Shown: positions 1-8,771, numbered from the stretch's first letter. The stretch: DNA of 64,000 nucleotides from Pseudomonas chlororaphis subsp. chlororaphis (GCF_003945765.1 NZ_CP027712.1:1736001-1800000), one strand, 5' to 3'. Translations and numbers: made by a program. The notes: generated by a model not told the origin, from the sequence alone.

Positions 1-1
1 C

Positions 2-571
2 CTCGACTGGGGCCTGCCCAAGGACCTGCTGCTGCCGTACTCCGAGGAAAAGCGCCAGCTGACCGCCGGTGAGTATTGCGTGGTGCACGTCTACCTCGAC
101 AAGCACACTCGTCGCATCACTGCCACAGCCCGTCTGGACCGCTACCTGGACAAGGCTCCGGTGACCTACAAGGTCGGCCAGGAAGTCGATCTGCTGGTGG
201 CCGAGAGCACCGACATGGGCTTCAAGGCGATCATCAACAACAAGCACTGGGGCCTGATCCACAAGAACGAAGTGTTCAAGTTCCTGCGTCCGGGCAAACA
301 GGAAAAGGGTTTCATCAAAGAGATCCGCGCCGACGGCAAGATCAGCCTCAGCCTGCAACCGGTGGGCGAAGAACTGGCCAGCAGCCTGAACGCGAAGATC
401 CTCGCCAAGTTGCGGGAAAACAATGGCACCCTGCCGGTCAGCGACAAGAGCGATCCGACGGTGATCAGTGGTCTGTTCGGCGTCAGCAAGGGCAACTTCA
501 AGAAGGCCATCGGTGCCTTGTACAAGAATGGCCAGATCATTATTCATGCCGACCGCATTGAACTGACCTGA
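2..571 (+). CDS. cvfB: CvfB-type S1 RNA-binding protein, 5'-truncated by the window edge
   Basis: The reading frame is open from the first base of the window and runs to a TGA at 569-571, so only the C-terminal part (about 189 residues) is present. It contains the end of one S1-like OB fold and a second one (VGQEVDLLVAEST, then INNKHWGLIHKNEVF), followed by a winged-helix tail (VISGLFGVSKGNFKKAIGAL). This order matches the CvfB/YitL family, whose members bind RNA and affect virulence or stress traits in other bacteria. The role in Pseudomonas is not defined. An internal GTG at 80 could be mistaken for a start, but the frame continues upstream with family-like sequence (LDWGLPKDLLLPYSEEKRQL). 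A strong terminator follows at 643-674. Confidence 0.85.
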   Translation, partial: LDWGLPKDLLLPYSEEKRQLTAGEYCVVHVYLDKHTRRITATARLDRYLDKAPVTYKVGQEVDLLVAESTDMGFKAIINNKHWGLIHKNEVFKFLRPGKQEKGFIKEIRADGKISLSLQPVGEELASSLNAKILAKLRENNGTLPVSDKSDPTVISGLFGVSKGNFKKAIGALYKNGQIIIHADRIELT

Positions 572-642
572 TTCGTTCCTCCCTGGCGTAGTTGCGGTCG
601 AAGAACCTTCGGCGGCGCTAACGACCCACGGGGCTGTCCGAA

Positions 643-674
643 AAACCGCTGCCGGAACCGGCAGCGGTTTTTTA
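643..674 (+). terminator. Rho-independent terminator after the CvfB-like gene
   Basis: A perfect GC-rich stem (AACCGCTGCCGG with CCGGCAGCGGTT, 645-670) is followed by a run of T. It lies about 75 bases after the stop codon. Confidence 0.85.
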
Positions 675-1015
675 TTGCCTTTTTTCCTGGCTGCGTTGAA
701 GGACGTCAGAGTCGGCGTCTTCGATCGTTGTCATGGCCGATGTATACAGTTTCAAGCCATTCCTGATGCACTGATATCAGGCAGTCGTGCACAGCCAGTG
801 GGCATGTCTGCCGCTGATCCCGGCTGCTGATCATCGTTATGTAGTCAAGGCCCAGCCCTTGATGGACAAGCGATCCACGCCGTTCGCCTACAGGTTTTTC
901 CGGTATGGCACGCATTCTGCGTAGCGCTTCGTATACAACTCATGCCGGCTCCCGTACGCAGTGTGGTCGCAAGGTCAATCGCGGGGGCAGGGCCTGTCCA
1001 ATAAGGAGCCTTGCA

Positions 1016-2464
1016 ATGACCGAGCAACTACCCAAGGGCTACAGCCCGCGCTTGTACAACCAGGACCTGGGGCCGCTGCCGCAGAAGTGGAACTGGTACA
1101 ACATCTTCGCCTTCTGGATGAGCGACGTGCACAGCGTCGGCGGTTATGTGTTCGCCGCCAGCCTGTTCGCCCTCGGGCTGGCCAGCTGGCAAGTGCTGGT
1201 GGCCCTGCTGGCGGGGATCTGCATCGTGCAACTGATCGCCAACCTGGTGGCCAGGCCCAGCCAGCAGGCGGCGGTGCCATACCCGGTGATCTGCCGGCTG
1301 GCGTTCGGTGTATTCGGGGCGAATATCCCGGCGGTGATTCGCGGCCTGATCGCGGTGGCCTGGTATGGGATCCAGACCTACCTGGCGTCCAGCGCCCTGA
1401 TCATTGTGGTGCTGCGCTTTTTCCCGGCCATGGCGGCCTATGCCGAGCCGCATTTTGCCGGGCTGTCCTACCTGGGCTGGTTCGGTTTCCTGGCGCTGTG
1501 GCTGGTCCAGGCCCTGGTGTTCTGGGCCGGCATGGAGTCGATCCGGCGCTTTATCGACTGGGCGGGGCCGGTGGTCTACGCGGTGATGTTCCTCCTCGCC
1601 GGCTGGATCGTCTGGAAGGCCGGCTGGAGCAACATCAGCTTCACCCTGGGGGAGAAGTCGCTGTCGGGCTGGCAGGCATTCGGCCAGGTGATCGTCGCCA
1701 CGGCGCTGGTGGTGTCCTACTTCTCCGGGCCGACCCTGAACTTCGGTGACTTCAGCCGCTACTGCCGCAGCATGCAGGATGTACGACGCGGCAACTTCTG
1801 GGGGCTGCCGGTGAACTTCCTGGCGTTCTCCCTGGTGACCGTGGTCATTGTCTCCGGCACTCTGCCGGTGTTCGGTGAAATGCTCCATGACCCGATCGCC
1901 ACGGTGGCGCGGATCGACAACGACGTTGCGGTGCTGCTCGGCGCCTTCGCTTTTGTCACCGCTACCGTCGGCATCAACATCGTCGCCAACTTCGTCTCGC
2001 CGGCCTTCGACTTCGCCAACGTCGCTCCGAGCCGGATCAGCTGGCGCACGGGCGGCATGATCGCGGCCCTGGCCTCGATCTTCATCACCCCCTGGAACCT
2101 GTTCAACAACCCCCAGGTAATCCACTACACCCTCGACGTGCTGGCCGCCTTTATCGGCCCGCTGTTCGGCATTCTGCTGGTGGACTACTACCTGATCAAA
2201 AAGCAGCAGATCGATATCGACGCGCTGTTCAACGACGGCCCGGACGGGCGTTATTACTACAGCGGCGGAGTCAACTGGACCGCGGTCAAGGCGCTGGTGC
2301 CGGCGACCCTGATGGGCGTGGCGATCACCTTCACGCCGGCGCTGCAGCCGATGGCCAACTTCGCCTGGTTCACCGGGTGTTTCCTCGGTGGCGCGCTGTT
2401 TTTTCTCCTCGCGCGCCGTGAGGCCCTGCCATCCCTGAGGCTGAGCCCGACGGCGTCGAGCTGA
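1016..2464 (+). CDS. NCS1-family nucleobase/hydantoin:cation symporter
   Basis: An inner-membrane permease of 482 residues with about 12 hydrophobic segments. The N-terminal motif LGPLPQKWNWYNIFAFWMSDVHSVG and the central SYFSGPTLNFGDFSRY are typical of the NCS1 family (Mhp1, CodB, PucI type), which takes up purines, pyrimidines, allantoin or hydantoins with Na+ or H+. The frame is open further upstream, but ATG 1016 has a good ribosome site (AAGGAG, 1003-1008) and begins the conserved part. It stands alone: a terminator lies before it and a hairpin at 2544-2563 follows. The substrate cannot be read from the sequence. A second NCS1 permease lies at 8772-10283 in a different context. Confidence 0.87.
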   Translation: MTEQLPKGYSPRLYNQDLGPLPQKWNWYNIFAFWMSDVHSVGGYVFAASLFALGLASWQVLVALLAGICIVQLIANLVARPSQQAAVPYPVICRLAFGVFGANIPAVIRGLIAVAWYGIQTYLASSALIIVVLRFFPAMAAYAEPHFAGLSYLGWFGFLALWLVQALVFWAGMESIRRFIDWAGPVVYAVMFLLAGWIVWKAGWSNISFTLGEKSLSGWQAFGQVIVATALVVSYFSGPTLNFGDFSRYCRSMQDVRRGNFWGLPVNFLAFSLVTVVIVSGTLPVFGEMLHDPIATVARIDNDVAVLLGAFAFVTATVGINIVANFVSPAFDFANVAPSRISWRTGGMIAALASIFITPWNLFNNPQVIHYTLDVLAAFIGPLFGILLVDYYLIKKQQIDIDALFNDGPDGRYYYSGGVNWTAVKALVPATLMGVAITFTPALQPMANFAWFTGCFLGGALFFLLARREALPSLRLSPTASS

Positions 2465-2543
2465 CGGTACGGCCAGGAAAAGGTCTTTTCCAGGCGTCTT
2501 TTTCTGTCCGTTTGGTTGATAATCGACAACACATCCATTCTTC

Positions 2544-2570
2544 GCCCCGGACCGGTTCCGGGGCTTTGTC
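2544..2570 (+). terminator. Likely terminator after the NCS1 permease
   Basis: The stem GCCCCGGA/TTCCGGGGC (2544-2563) is followed by TTTGTCGTTT, a weak T-tract. It separates the permease from the EamA gene. Confidence 0.6.
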
Positions 2571-2619
2571 GTTTCTGTCGAGTAACTGCCATGTCTATGA
2601 ATCTGCCCGAGGGGCTGCG

Positions 2620-3543
2620 GTGAGTATCGAGCGGCGCAGCGCCGACGGTTTTGCACTGCAAGTGATGTTGGGGCTGTGCCTGATCTGGGGCGTGCAGCAG
2701 GTGATGATCAAGTGGGCCGCGGCGGATATCGCGCCGGTGATGCAGGCGGCTGCGCGTTCGGGCATTTCGGCGCTGCTGGTGGCCTTGCTGATGTGCTGGA
2801 AGGGCGGCTGGTCGCAGATCGGCAGTACCTGGCGCGGCGGCTTGCTGGCCGGCAGCCTGTTTGGCCTGGAGTTCCTGTTTATCGCCGAAGGGCTCAAGCT
2901 CACCAGCGCGGCGCACATGTCGGTGTTTCTCTATACCGCGCCGATCTTCACCGCGCTGGGGGTGAACTGGCTGCTGCCCAGCGAGCGCCTCAGACCCTTG
3001 CAGTGGCTGGGGATTCTACTGGCGTTCATCGGCATTGGCGTGGCCTTCGCCGGTGGCATTTCGCTGGATAACCTGGACACGCGCATGCTGCTTGGCGACG
3101 CCCTGGGTGTGCTGGCCGGCCTGGCCTGGGGCGCGACCACGGTGGTGGTGCGCGCGTCGCGCTTGTCCGAGGCGCCAGCGACCCTGACCCTGTTCTATCA
3201 GCTGATCGTCGGTTTTGTCGGCCTGCTGCTGATCGCCGTGCTGAGCGGCCAGGTCACCCATGTCAGCCTGACCCCGGTGGCGGTGGCCAGCGTGCTGTTC
3301 CAGGGGCTGGTGGTGTCCTTTTTCAGCTACCTGACCTGGTTCTGGCTGCTGCGCCGTTACCTGGCCGCCAACCTGGCGGTGTTTTCCTTCATGACGCCGC
3401 TGTTCGGTGTCACCTTCGGGGTCCTGTTGCTGGGCGAACCCCTGAGCCTCAATTTCGTCATTGGCGCGGTGCTGGTGTTGCTGGGCATCACCTTCGTCAG
3501 CGCCGAACAGTGGCTGCGCCGGCGGATCCGCAGCCTGCTGTAA
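2620..3543 (+). CDS. EamA/DMT-family membrane transporter
   Basis: About 307 residues with ten hydrophobic segments arranged as two EamA repeats (LGLCLIWGVQQVMIKWAAADI near the start; the second repeat begins near LGDALGVLAGLAWG). DMT proteins of this type usually export amino acids or other small metabolites; the substrate is unknown. The start is uncertain. I chose GTG 2620, preceded by GAGGGG (2609-2614), because it lies just before the first membrane segment and after the upstream hairpin. The frame also opens further upstream through the terminator, which is unlikely to be translated. A tiny ORF (ATG 2591, TGA 2621-2623) overlaps the GTG start. Confidence 0.85.
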   Translation: MSIERRSADGFALQVMLGLCLIWGVQQVMIKWAAADIAPVMQAAARSGISALLVALLMCWKGGWSQIGSTWRGGLLAGSLFGLEFLFIAEGLKLTSAAHMSVFLYTAPIFTALGVNWLLPSERLRPLQWLGILLAFIGIGVAFAGGISLDNLDTRMLLGDALGVLAGLAWGATTVVVRASRLSEAPATLTLFYQLIVGFVGLLLIAVLSGQVTHVSLTPVAVASVLFQGLVVSFFSYLTWFWLLRRYLAANLAVFSFMTPLFGVTFGVLLLGEPLSLNFVIGAVLVLLGITFVSAEQWLRRRIRSLL

Positions 3544-3551
3544 TCCCAGGC

Positions 3552-4712
3552 TCAGGCTGTGGCGTGGCATTCCCGGGCAAGCGGTTGTTGCCTCAACAGC
3601 AAGCCCCCCGCCAGCAGCAGGCTGCTGCCGGCGACGATCAGCGCCGGTTGCAGGCTACCGCTGAAATGGCTGCTCAGGGCCGCCAGCAGTGGCCCGCTCA
3701 ACTGGCCCATGGCGAAGCAGGCCGTGAGCAAACCGGCGTTGCGCTGGGCCGCATGGGGCGCCAACTCCCGCGAGCGCTGCATCACCAACTGCATGCAGGC
3801 CAGGAACGGCGCGCCGCAAAGAATCACCCCCAGCGCCAGGCCGGCGCCACTGCCCAGCAGACAGGCGAAGACCCCGGCGGCTTGCAGCCACAAGGTCGCC
3901 ATCAGCCAGTGACGGGTGGCGTTCGGGCTGTATCGGCGCAGGCTGACCAGCCCCACGCCGATGGCCGCCGCCAGACCGAAGCACGGCCAGAACAGGTCGG
4001 CCTGCCATTGCCCTTGAAAGCGTGCGCTGGCCATCTGTGACAGGAAGGTTGCCGGGATGATGTAACCCAGGCCGTACAGCGCATAAATCAGCCCGAGGCG
4101 GGGGATGCCGCTGTGGTTCGAGGCGTGTGGCATCTGGGAGGTCAGTGCAGGCATGGCGGGTTGCGGCAGGATCGGCAGGATCACCAGCAGCATCAGCAGG
4201 CCGGCCGCGGCGTACACCAGCCACAGGGTCGCGGAGCTTTGCCCCAGCAGGTTTGAGCCCAGGGCCAGCAGGCCGGTGAGGAAAATCCCCAGCCCGGGCC
4301 CGGCAAACACCAGGGCGCCCAGGCGTGGCCGGCCGGCGGCCAGGGCCAGCGACTGGCTCAGGGCGGCGATCATCACCATCACCCAGGCACTGGCCACGCC
4401 GGTGCCGAAGCGCAATACCGAATGCGCCCAGAAGCCGCCGGCCCAGAACGAGGCCAGGGTCAGCAGCACGCACAGCCACAGCCCACCCAACAGACGCCGG
4501 CGAACCTGGGCCGGGCGGCGGGCGAACATGGCATCCAGCGCGCCGATGAAATACCCCAGATAGTTGGCGGCGGCGATCAGGCCAGTGTCGGTCAGGTCGA
4601 CCTGGCCTTCGCTCAGCAAGTGCGGCAGTTGCGGGGTGAGGGCGAAGCGACCGATGCCCATGGCCATCATCAGGGCAATGAAACTGGCGAGTAAGCGAAT
4701 CAGCGGTGACAT
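3552..4712 (-). CDS. YbfB/YjiJ-family MFS transporter
   Basis: A 386-residue inner-membrane protein with about 12 transmembrane segments. The opening, with ALMMAMGIGRFALTPQLPHL, is the signature of the YbfB/YjiJ MFS group, whose substrates are not known. It is divergent from the LysR regulator starting at 4817 and shares a 104-base AT-rich intergenic region with it, the usual layout of a LysR gene and its target. It ends 8 bases from the convergent EamA gene. No promoter consensus was assigned. Confidence 0.87.
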   Translation of the reverse strand: MSPLIRLLASFIALMMAMGIGRFALTPQLPHLLSEGQVDLTDTGLIAAANYLGYFIGALDAMFARRPAQVRRRLLGGLWLCVLLTLASFWAGGFWAHSVLRFGTGVASAWVMVMIAALSQSLALAAGRPRLGALVFAGPGLGIFLTGLLALGSNLLGQSSATLWLVYAAAGLLMLLVILPILPQPAMPALTSQMPHASNHSGIPRLGLIYALYGLGYIIPATFLSQMASARFQGQWQADLFWPCFGLAAAIGVGLVSLRRYSPNATRHWLMATLWLQAAGVFACLLGSGAGLALGVILCGAPFLACMQLVMQRSRELAPHAAQRNAGLLTACFAMGQLSGPLLAALSSHFSGSLQPALIVAGSSLLLAGGLLLRQQPLARECHATA

Positions 4713-4816
4713 GGTCCGGGCTCCGTCGAAGAGGCGATGAACGTCAGGCTAGGACTGATTGACTTTCTATAAAAATGAATAATATTAAGCAACTTGTTCG
4801 CTTTTGGAGAATGGTC

Positions 4817-5698
4817 GTGGAGTTCAGCCAGTTGCGCATCTTCCAGGCGGTCGCCGAGGAAGGTTCCATCACTCGGGCGGCCGAGCGCTTGCATCGGGTG
4901 CCGTCCAACCTGTCGACGCGGCTCAAGCAACTGGAAGAGCAACTGGGGGTCGAGCTGTTCCTGCGGGAACGGCAGCGGCTGCAACTGTCGCCGGCGGGCA
5001 AGGTGCTGCTCGATTACGCCGCGCGCCTGTTTGCCCTGCGCGATGAGGCCCATGGGGCGGTGCAGGGCGGTCAGCCGGCCGGGGATTTCGTACTGGGCAC
5101 CATGTACAGCACGGCAGCGATTCAATTACCGGCGCTGCTGGCGCGTTACCACCGCGCCTACCCGGCGGTGAACCTGCAGGTGCAATCGGCGCCCAGCAGC
5201 GAGTTGCTCGAAGGCTTGCTGGCCGGGCGCCTGGATGCAGTGCTGGTGGACGGCCCGCTGGAGCTGGCCAGCCTGGATGGGGTGCCGCTGTGCAATGAAA
5301 AGCTGGTGTTGATCAGCGAAGCGGACCACCCGCCGATCCGCAGTGCCCGGGATGTCGAAGGGCGCGCGGTATTTACCTTTCGCCGTGGCTGCTCGTACCG
5401 CCTGCGCCTGGAGTCCTGGTTCGCCCACTACCAAGCGGCCATGGGACGGGCGATAGAAATCGAGTCCTATCAGGGGATGCTGGCTTGCGTGATTGCCGGG
5501 TCCGGAGTGGCGCTGATGTCGGCGTCGATGCTCGCCAGCCTGCCCGGTCGCGAGAGCGTGGCGGTTCACCCGCTGGCCGAGCCATTCGCCAGTGCCACCA
5601 CCTGGCTGATGTGGCGCAAGGGCATGCTCGGCGCCAACCTCAATGCCTGGATCGAGCTGCAACAGGCGAGTCAGACGGATCAGCGGGCGACGGCCTGA
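4817..5698 (+). CDS. LysR-family regulator, PtrR/YneJ-like
   Basis: About 293 residues: an N-terminal winged helix-turn-helix (FSQLRIFQAVAEEGSITRAAERLHRVPSNLSTRLKQLE) and a LysR substrate-binding domain. RVPSNLSTR in the recognition helix and ESYQGMLACVIAGSGVALM near the end closely match what I remember of E. coli PtrR (YneJ), a putrescine-linked regulator. The target may differ here, because the divergent neighbour is a YbfB-type MFS gene. GTG 4817 is preferred because GGAG at 4806-4809 is correctly spaced. ATG 4811 sits almost on the ribosome site, and ATG 4775 would add a non-conserved leader. Confidence 0.87.
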   Translation: MEFSQLRIFQAVAEEGSITRAAERLHRVPSNLSTRLKQLEEQLGVELFLRERQRLQLSPAGKVLLDYAARLFALRDEAHGAVQGGQPAGDFVLGTMYSTAAIQLPALLARYHRAYPAVNLQVQSAPSSELLEGLLAGRLDAVLVDGPLELASLDGVPLCNEKLVLISEADHPPIRSARDVEGRAVFTFRRGCSYRLRLESWFAHYQAAMGRAIEIESYQGMLACVIAGSGVALMSASMLASLPGRESVAVHPLAEPFASATTWLMWRKGMLGANLNAWIELQQASQTDQRATA

Positions 5699-5836
5699 AA
5701 TGGGCTGGCTGATTCGGATTAATCCGGTAACAGATCATTGCTATCCGGGGGGAGCACTGGGCGAAAGTTAGCGCTATTATCAGAGCGAAGCGGCTTTAGA
5801 ACCCAGCCGCCAGGCACGACCCTTAAGGGGGGCACT

Positions 5837-5965
5837 ATGAAAGAGAAACTGCAAAACTGGCTTCACGACCTCGGGGTCGCACTGGGGCTGATCGAGCCGC
5901 CATTGCAGCCGGTGCCAATCCGCACAGACGACGAACAACGGCGTCGGCAACAGCGTCGCCGCTAA
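5837..5965 (+). CDS. Small basic-tailed hypothetical protein (42 aa)
   Basis: A short ORF starting at ATG 5837 behind an AAGGGGGG-type ribosome site. It encodes an N-terminal amphipathic helix (MKEKLQNWLHDLGVALGL), a proline-rich link (EPPLQPVPIR) and a strongly basic end (DDEQRRRQQRRR). The clean ribosome site, Pseudomonas-like codon use and isolated position support a real gene. I do not recognise the family. The basic tail could bind nucleic acid or acidic surfaces, but that is a guess. Confidence 0.6.
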   Translation: MKEKLQNWLHDLGVALGLIEPPLQPVPIRTDDEQRRRQQRRR

Positions 5966-6117
5966 CCATCGGCTCGGGAATGGGGCAGGCATCCAGCCTG
6001 CTCCCGTCACTTTTCAGCCGCGCGAGGGCAGGTTCACTCGCGAACGGTTGCCGCCTTCTGATCCAAACCAGTCACCCCGCACGCAACCCGCCCATGGTGC
6101 TTGGCGCCGTGGAGTTT

Positions 6118-6369
6118 TCAGTGCCGTGAAATCTTCAGCAGAAACCGGCTCAAGTCATTGGCGCTGTTCGCTGCCTTGAGCATCTGGTCTTCTTCGTGGG
6201 TGAAGGCGGTCAGTCCAAACTGATCTTCCAGGTGGAAGATCAGGTCCTCGATATCCTGCTTGTCCAACCCCAGCTCCTGCAGGCTCACATTGTCGGCAAA
6301 TCCGTCGTTGCCATCCAGCAGGCGGCTGATGAAGTCATGCACGGCTTGTCGGACTTCAGCTCTTTTCAT
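6118..6369 (-). CDS. Acyl-carrier-protein-like small protein lacking the carrier serine
   Basis: An 83-residue acidic protein with the four-helix pattern of acyl carrier proteins. LQELGLDKQDIEDLIFHLEDQFGL aligns with the ACP helix-II region (LGLDSLDxVELIxxLEEEFxI), but the phosphopantetheine serine of DSL is replaced: here the sequence is D-K-Q. It therefore probably cannot be charged as a normal carrier. Start 6369 (MKRAEVRQ) is preceded by AAAAGAG; a further ATG at 6399 would add ten basic residues. It has no obvious partner and lies downstream of the MBL hydrolase gene on the same strand, 72 bases away. Confidence 0.72.
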   Translation of the reverse strand: MKRAEVRQAVHDFISRLLDGNDGFADNVSLQELGLDKQDIEDLIFHLEDQFGLTAFTHEEDQMLKAANSANDLSRFLLKISRH

Positions 6370-6441
6370 CTTGGCTCTTTTCGCCAGGGGCCTGCGCATG
6401 GTCTTTGAAGCGGGCGCGATTGTGTGCAGTACAGCACAGCT

Positions 6442-7167
6442 TCATGGGTGCCGGCGGATCCAATCCTCGATCATCCTGCGCAGCTGCGTTCCCGAAAAAC
6501 TGCCGAAATGGCCGCCATGCACAGTCTGCACCGGCAGCTGGTACAGGCGTCTCAGGCTGGCAGCGTAGTCCTCCAGGTTGGAGTGATAGGCGTCTTCGAC
6601 CAACGGGCCGTCGTAGATGATGTCGCCGCTGAACAGGGTGCCGCTGGCGGCTTCCCAGAGGCTGATCCCCCCGGGGGAATGGCCGGGCGTATGCAGCACC
6701 TGGAGGCTACGGTTGCCCAGGTCGAGCACGTCGCCTTCCTCGATCAGGCGCGTCGCCGGGGCGGCCTTGACCCGATATTCGGCGTAGCACAGCGGGCAAT
6801 CCGGCTGGGCCTCGAACATCGCGTCGCCAACGTAGGCGGCCGACAAGGTATTGGCCCCGTCAGGCGCGGCGAGGATCTGCGCCTCGGCCGGGTGCACCAG
6901 GCGTTCGGGGAATTCGTGATGCCCGGCGATATGGTCGAAATGGCAATGGCTGGCCACCGCCAGCAACGGCCGTTCGGTGAGCCAGGGCAACTGTTCGCGC
7001 AAGCTGACCAGGCCGGAGCCGCTGTCCAGCAGCAGGTCCCTGTCGCGACCCTGGATATGCCACAGGTTGCAGCGATAGAACGGCCGGATATAGGGCTCGT
7101 GGATCAGCCGAATCCCGTCTCTCAGGCTTCTGACTTCGAACCAGCGGTCGCGGCTGACAATCTTCAT
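6442..7167 (-). CDS. MBL-fold metallo-hydrolase
   Basis: A 241-residue protein with the metallo-beta-lactamase zinc site: SHCHFDHIAGHHEF (HxHxDH), HTPGHSPGGISL for the next histidine, and FSGDIIYDGPLVED for the bridging aspartate. This group includes glyoxalase II-like and lactonase-like hydrolases; the substrate is unknown. A strong ribosome site (GGAGGAAA) precedes ATG 7167. Upstream, the hairpin and A/T tract at 7185-7218 end only 18 bases from the start codon, leaving no room for a separate downstream promoter. Expression probably depends on read-through from the transporter genes of the gbu cluster. Confidence 0.87.
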   Translation of the reverse strand: MKIVSRDRWFEVRSLRDGIRLIHEPYIRPFYRCNLWHIQGRDRDLLLDSGSGLVSLREQLPWLTERPLLAVASHCHFDHIAGHHEFPERLVHPAEAQILAAPDGANTLSAAYVGDAMFEAQPDCPLCYAEYRVKAAPATRLIEEGDVLDLGNRSLQVLHTPGHSPGGISLWEAASGTLFSGDIIYDGPLVEDAYHSNLEDYAASLRRLYQLPVQTVHGGHFGSFSGTQLRRMIEDWIRRHP

Positions 7168-7184
7168 CGGCTTTCCTCCAGGCG

Positions 7185-7218
7185 AAAAAAAACGGGTGCA
7201 GCCACCGACGCTGCACCC
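7185..7218 (-). terminator. Terminator/attenuator between the SSS transporter and the MBL hydrolase
   Basis: Read on the minus strand, a stem GGGTGCAGC/GCTGCACCC (7194-7218) is followed by eight T (7185-7192). It lies 33 bases after the SSS stop codon and just before the ribosome site of the MBL gene. Confidence 0.8.
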
Positions 7219-7251
7219 GCCGAAGAAAAATGTACGGCGTCTGACCTGAGG

Positions 7252-8631
7252 TTAGATCGCGTTGGCCAGGGTTGCCGGGCGACGAGACAACAGGCTCACC
7301 ACCACGAAGCTGATCAGGCCGACAGCCAGGCTGTAGTAGATCGGGGTGTTGGCGTCCAGGCCGTCCTTGAACATGAACGCCAGCGCGGTGAGGAAACCCA
7401 GGCCCATGCTGGCGATGGCGCCGGCGGTGGTCGCGCGTTTCCAGAAGATCGCCCCGATCAGCGGGATCAGCATGCCGCCCACCAGCAGGTTATAGGCCAG
7501 GGTCAGGGCGCTGATCACGTCGTTGACCACCAGGGCGATGCCCAGGACCACGATGCCGGTCAGCAGGGTGAACAGGCGGTTGATCCCCAGGCTCGACTGC
7601 TTGCCGCCACGCAGCTTGGGCAACAGGTCTTCGGTCAGGGTGGTGGAGGCGGCCAGCAGGCCGGCGCTGGCGGTGGACATCATGGCGGCCAGGGCCGCGG
7701 CGATCACCAGGCCACGGATGCCGTCCGGCAGCGAAGCTTTGACGATGGCGGCGAAGGCGTTGTTGACGTTGTCCAGGTCCGGCAGCAAGACATGCGCGGC
7801 CATGCCGATCAGGGCACAGGCCAGACCGTAGAGGATGCAGTAGAGGCCGGCGACGGTGCCTGCGTATTGCGCGACTTTTTCGGTCTTGGCGGTGAACACC
7901 CGTTGCCAGATGTCCTGGCCGATCAGGATGCCGAAGAAGTAGATCATGAAGTAGGTGACGATGGTGTCCCAGCCGATGGTGGTGAAGCTGAAGCTGGACG
8001 CCGGCAGCTTGGCCACCAGCTCATCCCAGCCGCCGACGCGGTACAGGCAGATCGGCAGCAGGATGAACATCAGGCCGACGGTCTTGATCACGAACTGGAC
8101 GATGTCGGTCAGGGTCAGCGACCACATGCCGCCGATCGCCGAATAAATCACCACCACGCCGCCGCCCAGCAGCACCGAAATCCAGAACGGCAGGCCGAAT
8201 AGCACTTGCAGCACGGTGCCGATGGCGAGGATCGAGGTCACGCCGATCATCAGCGCGTAGGCCAGCATGATCACCGCGCTGGCCTGGCGGGCCATCGGGT
8301 TGTAGCGTTTTTCCAGGACCTGGGTAACGGTGAAGATCCGCAGCTTGAGCAGCGGTTTGGCCAGCAGCAGGTTGAGGGCGATGATGCCCAGGCCCAGCGC
8401 CGCGCACAGCCAGAAGCCGGAGATGCCGTGGACATAGCCCAGGCGCACGGTGCCGACGGTGGAGGCACCGCCCAGCACGGTGGCGGCCATGGTGCCCATG
8501 TACAGGGTCGGGCCCAGGTTGCGGCCGGCTACCAGGTAGTCCTCGTGGGTCTTGGCCTTGCGCATGCCGTAATAGCCGAGCACCAGCATGCCGGCGGCGT
8601 AGATGAGTACGACGAATAGATCTAAAGCCAT
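7252..8631 (-). CDS. Sodium:solute symporter (SSS family)
   Basis: A 459-residue inner-membrane protein with about 13 hydrophobic segments and SSS features (YYGMRKAKTHEDYLVAGRNLGP near the start, MMSTASAGLLAASTTLTEDLL in the middle). ATG 8631 (MALDLF) has GGAGA just upstream. It is the last transporter in the minus-strand gbu cluster, the position I recall for PA1418 in P. aeruginosa beside guanidinobutyrase. It is therefore a candidate importer of 4-guanidinobutyrate or a related compound, inferred from context only. A 140-base gap with a repeat separates it from the NCS1 gene upstream. Confidence 0.87.
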   Translation of the reverse strand: MALDLFVVLIYAAGMLVLGYYGMRKAKTHEDYLVAGRNLGPTLYMGTMAATVLGGASTVGTVRLGYVHGISGFWLCAALGLGIIALNLLLAKPLLKLRIFTVTQVLEKRYNPMARQASAVIMLAYALMIGVTSILAIGTVLQVLFGLPFWISVLLGGGVVVIYSAIGGMWSLTLTDIVQFVIKTVGLMFILLPICLYRVGGWDELVAKLPASSFSFTTIGWDTIVTYFMIYFFGILIGQDIWQRVFTAKTEKVAQYAGTVAGLYCILYGLACALIGMAAHVLLPDLDNVNNAFAAIVKASLPDGIRGLVIAAALAAMMSTASAGLLAASTTLTEDLLPKLRGGKQSSLGINRLFTLLTGIVVLGIALVVNDVISALTLAYNLLVGGMLIPLIGAIFWKRATTAGAIASMGLGFLTALAFMFKDGLDANTPIYYSLAVGLISFVVVSLLSRRPATLANAI

Positions 8632-8670
8632 GATGGCGTGTCTCCGATTGTCTTTCTTATAGTGGCTTGC

Positions 8671-8759
8671 TGTAGAAGCGAGGCTTGCCGCAATCAAGGC
8701 GACGCGGTCTGGCGGACCCGTCGTGTGAGGCGTGATTGCCGGCGAGCCTGCCGCTACAG
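8671..8759. repeat. Imperfect intergenic inverted repeat (REP-like)
   Basis: TGTAGAAGCGAGGCTTGCCG at 8671-8690 and GCGAGCCTGCCGCTACAG at 8742-8759 resemble the arms of other 'gcgaggcttgcc...ctacag' elements in this window but are more diverged. It lies between two codirectional transporter genes. Confidence 0.5.
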
Positions 8760-8771
8760 GTCATGCTTGAG

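Noticed and set aside
1028..2656. 542-codon open frame on the minus strand opposite the NCS1 permease
   Set aside because: High-GC shadow. The plus-strand frame has clear membrane segments and family motifs, and the antisense product is Gln/Arg/His-rich without any domain.
6424..8202. 592-codon plus-strand frame opposite the MBL and SSS genes
   Set aside because: It spans two well-supported minus-strand genes and the terminator between them, and gives a low-complexity product.
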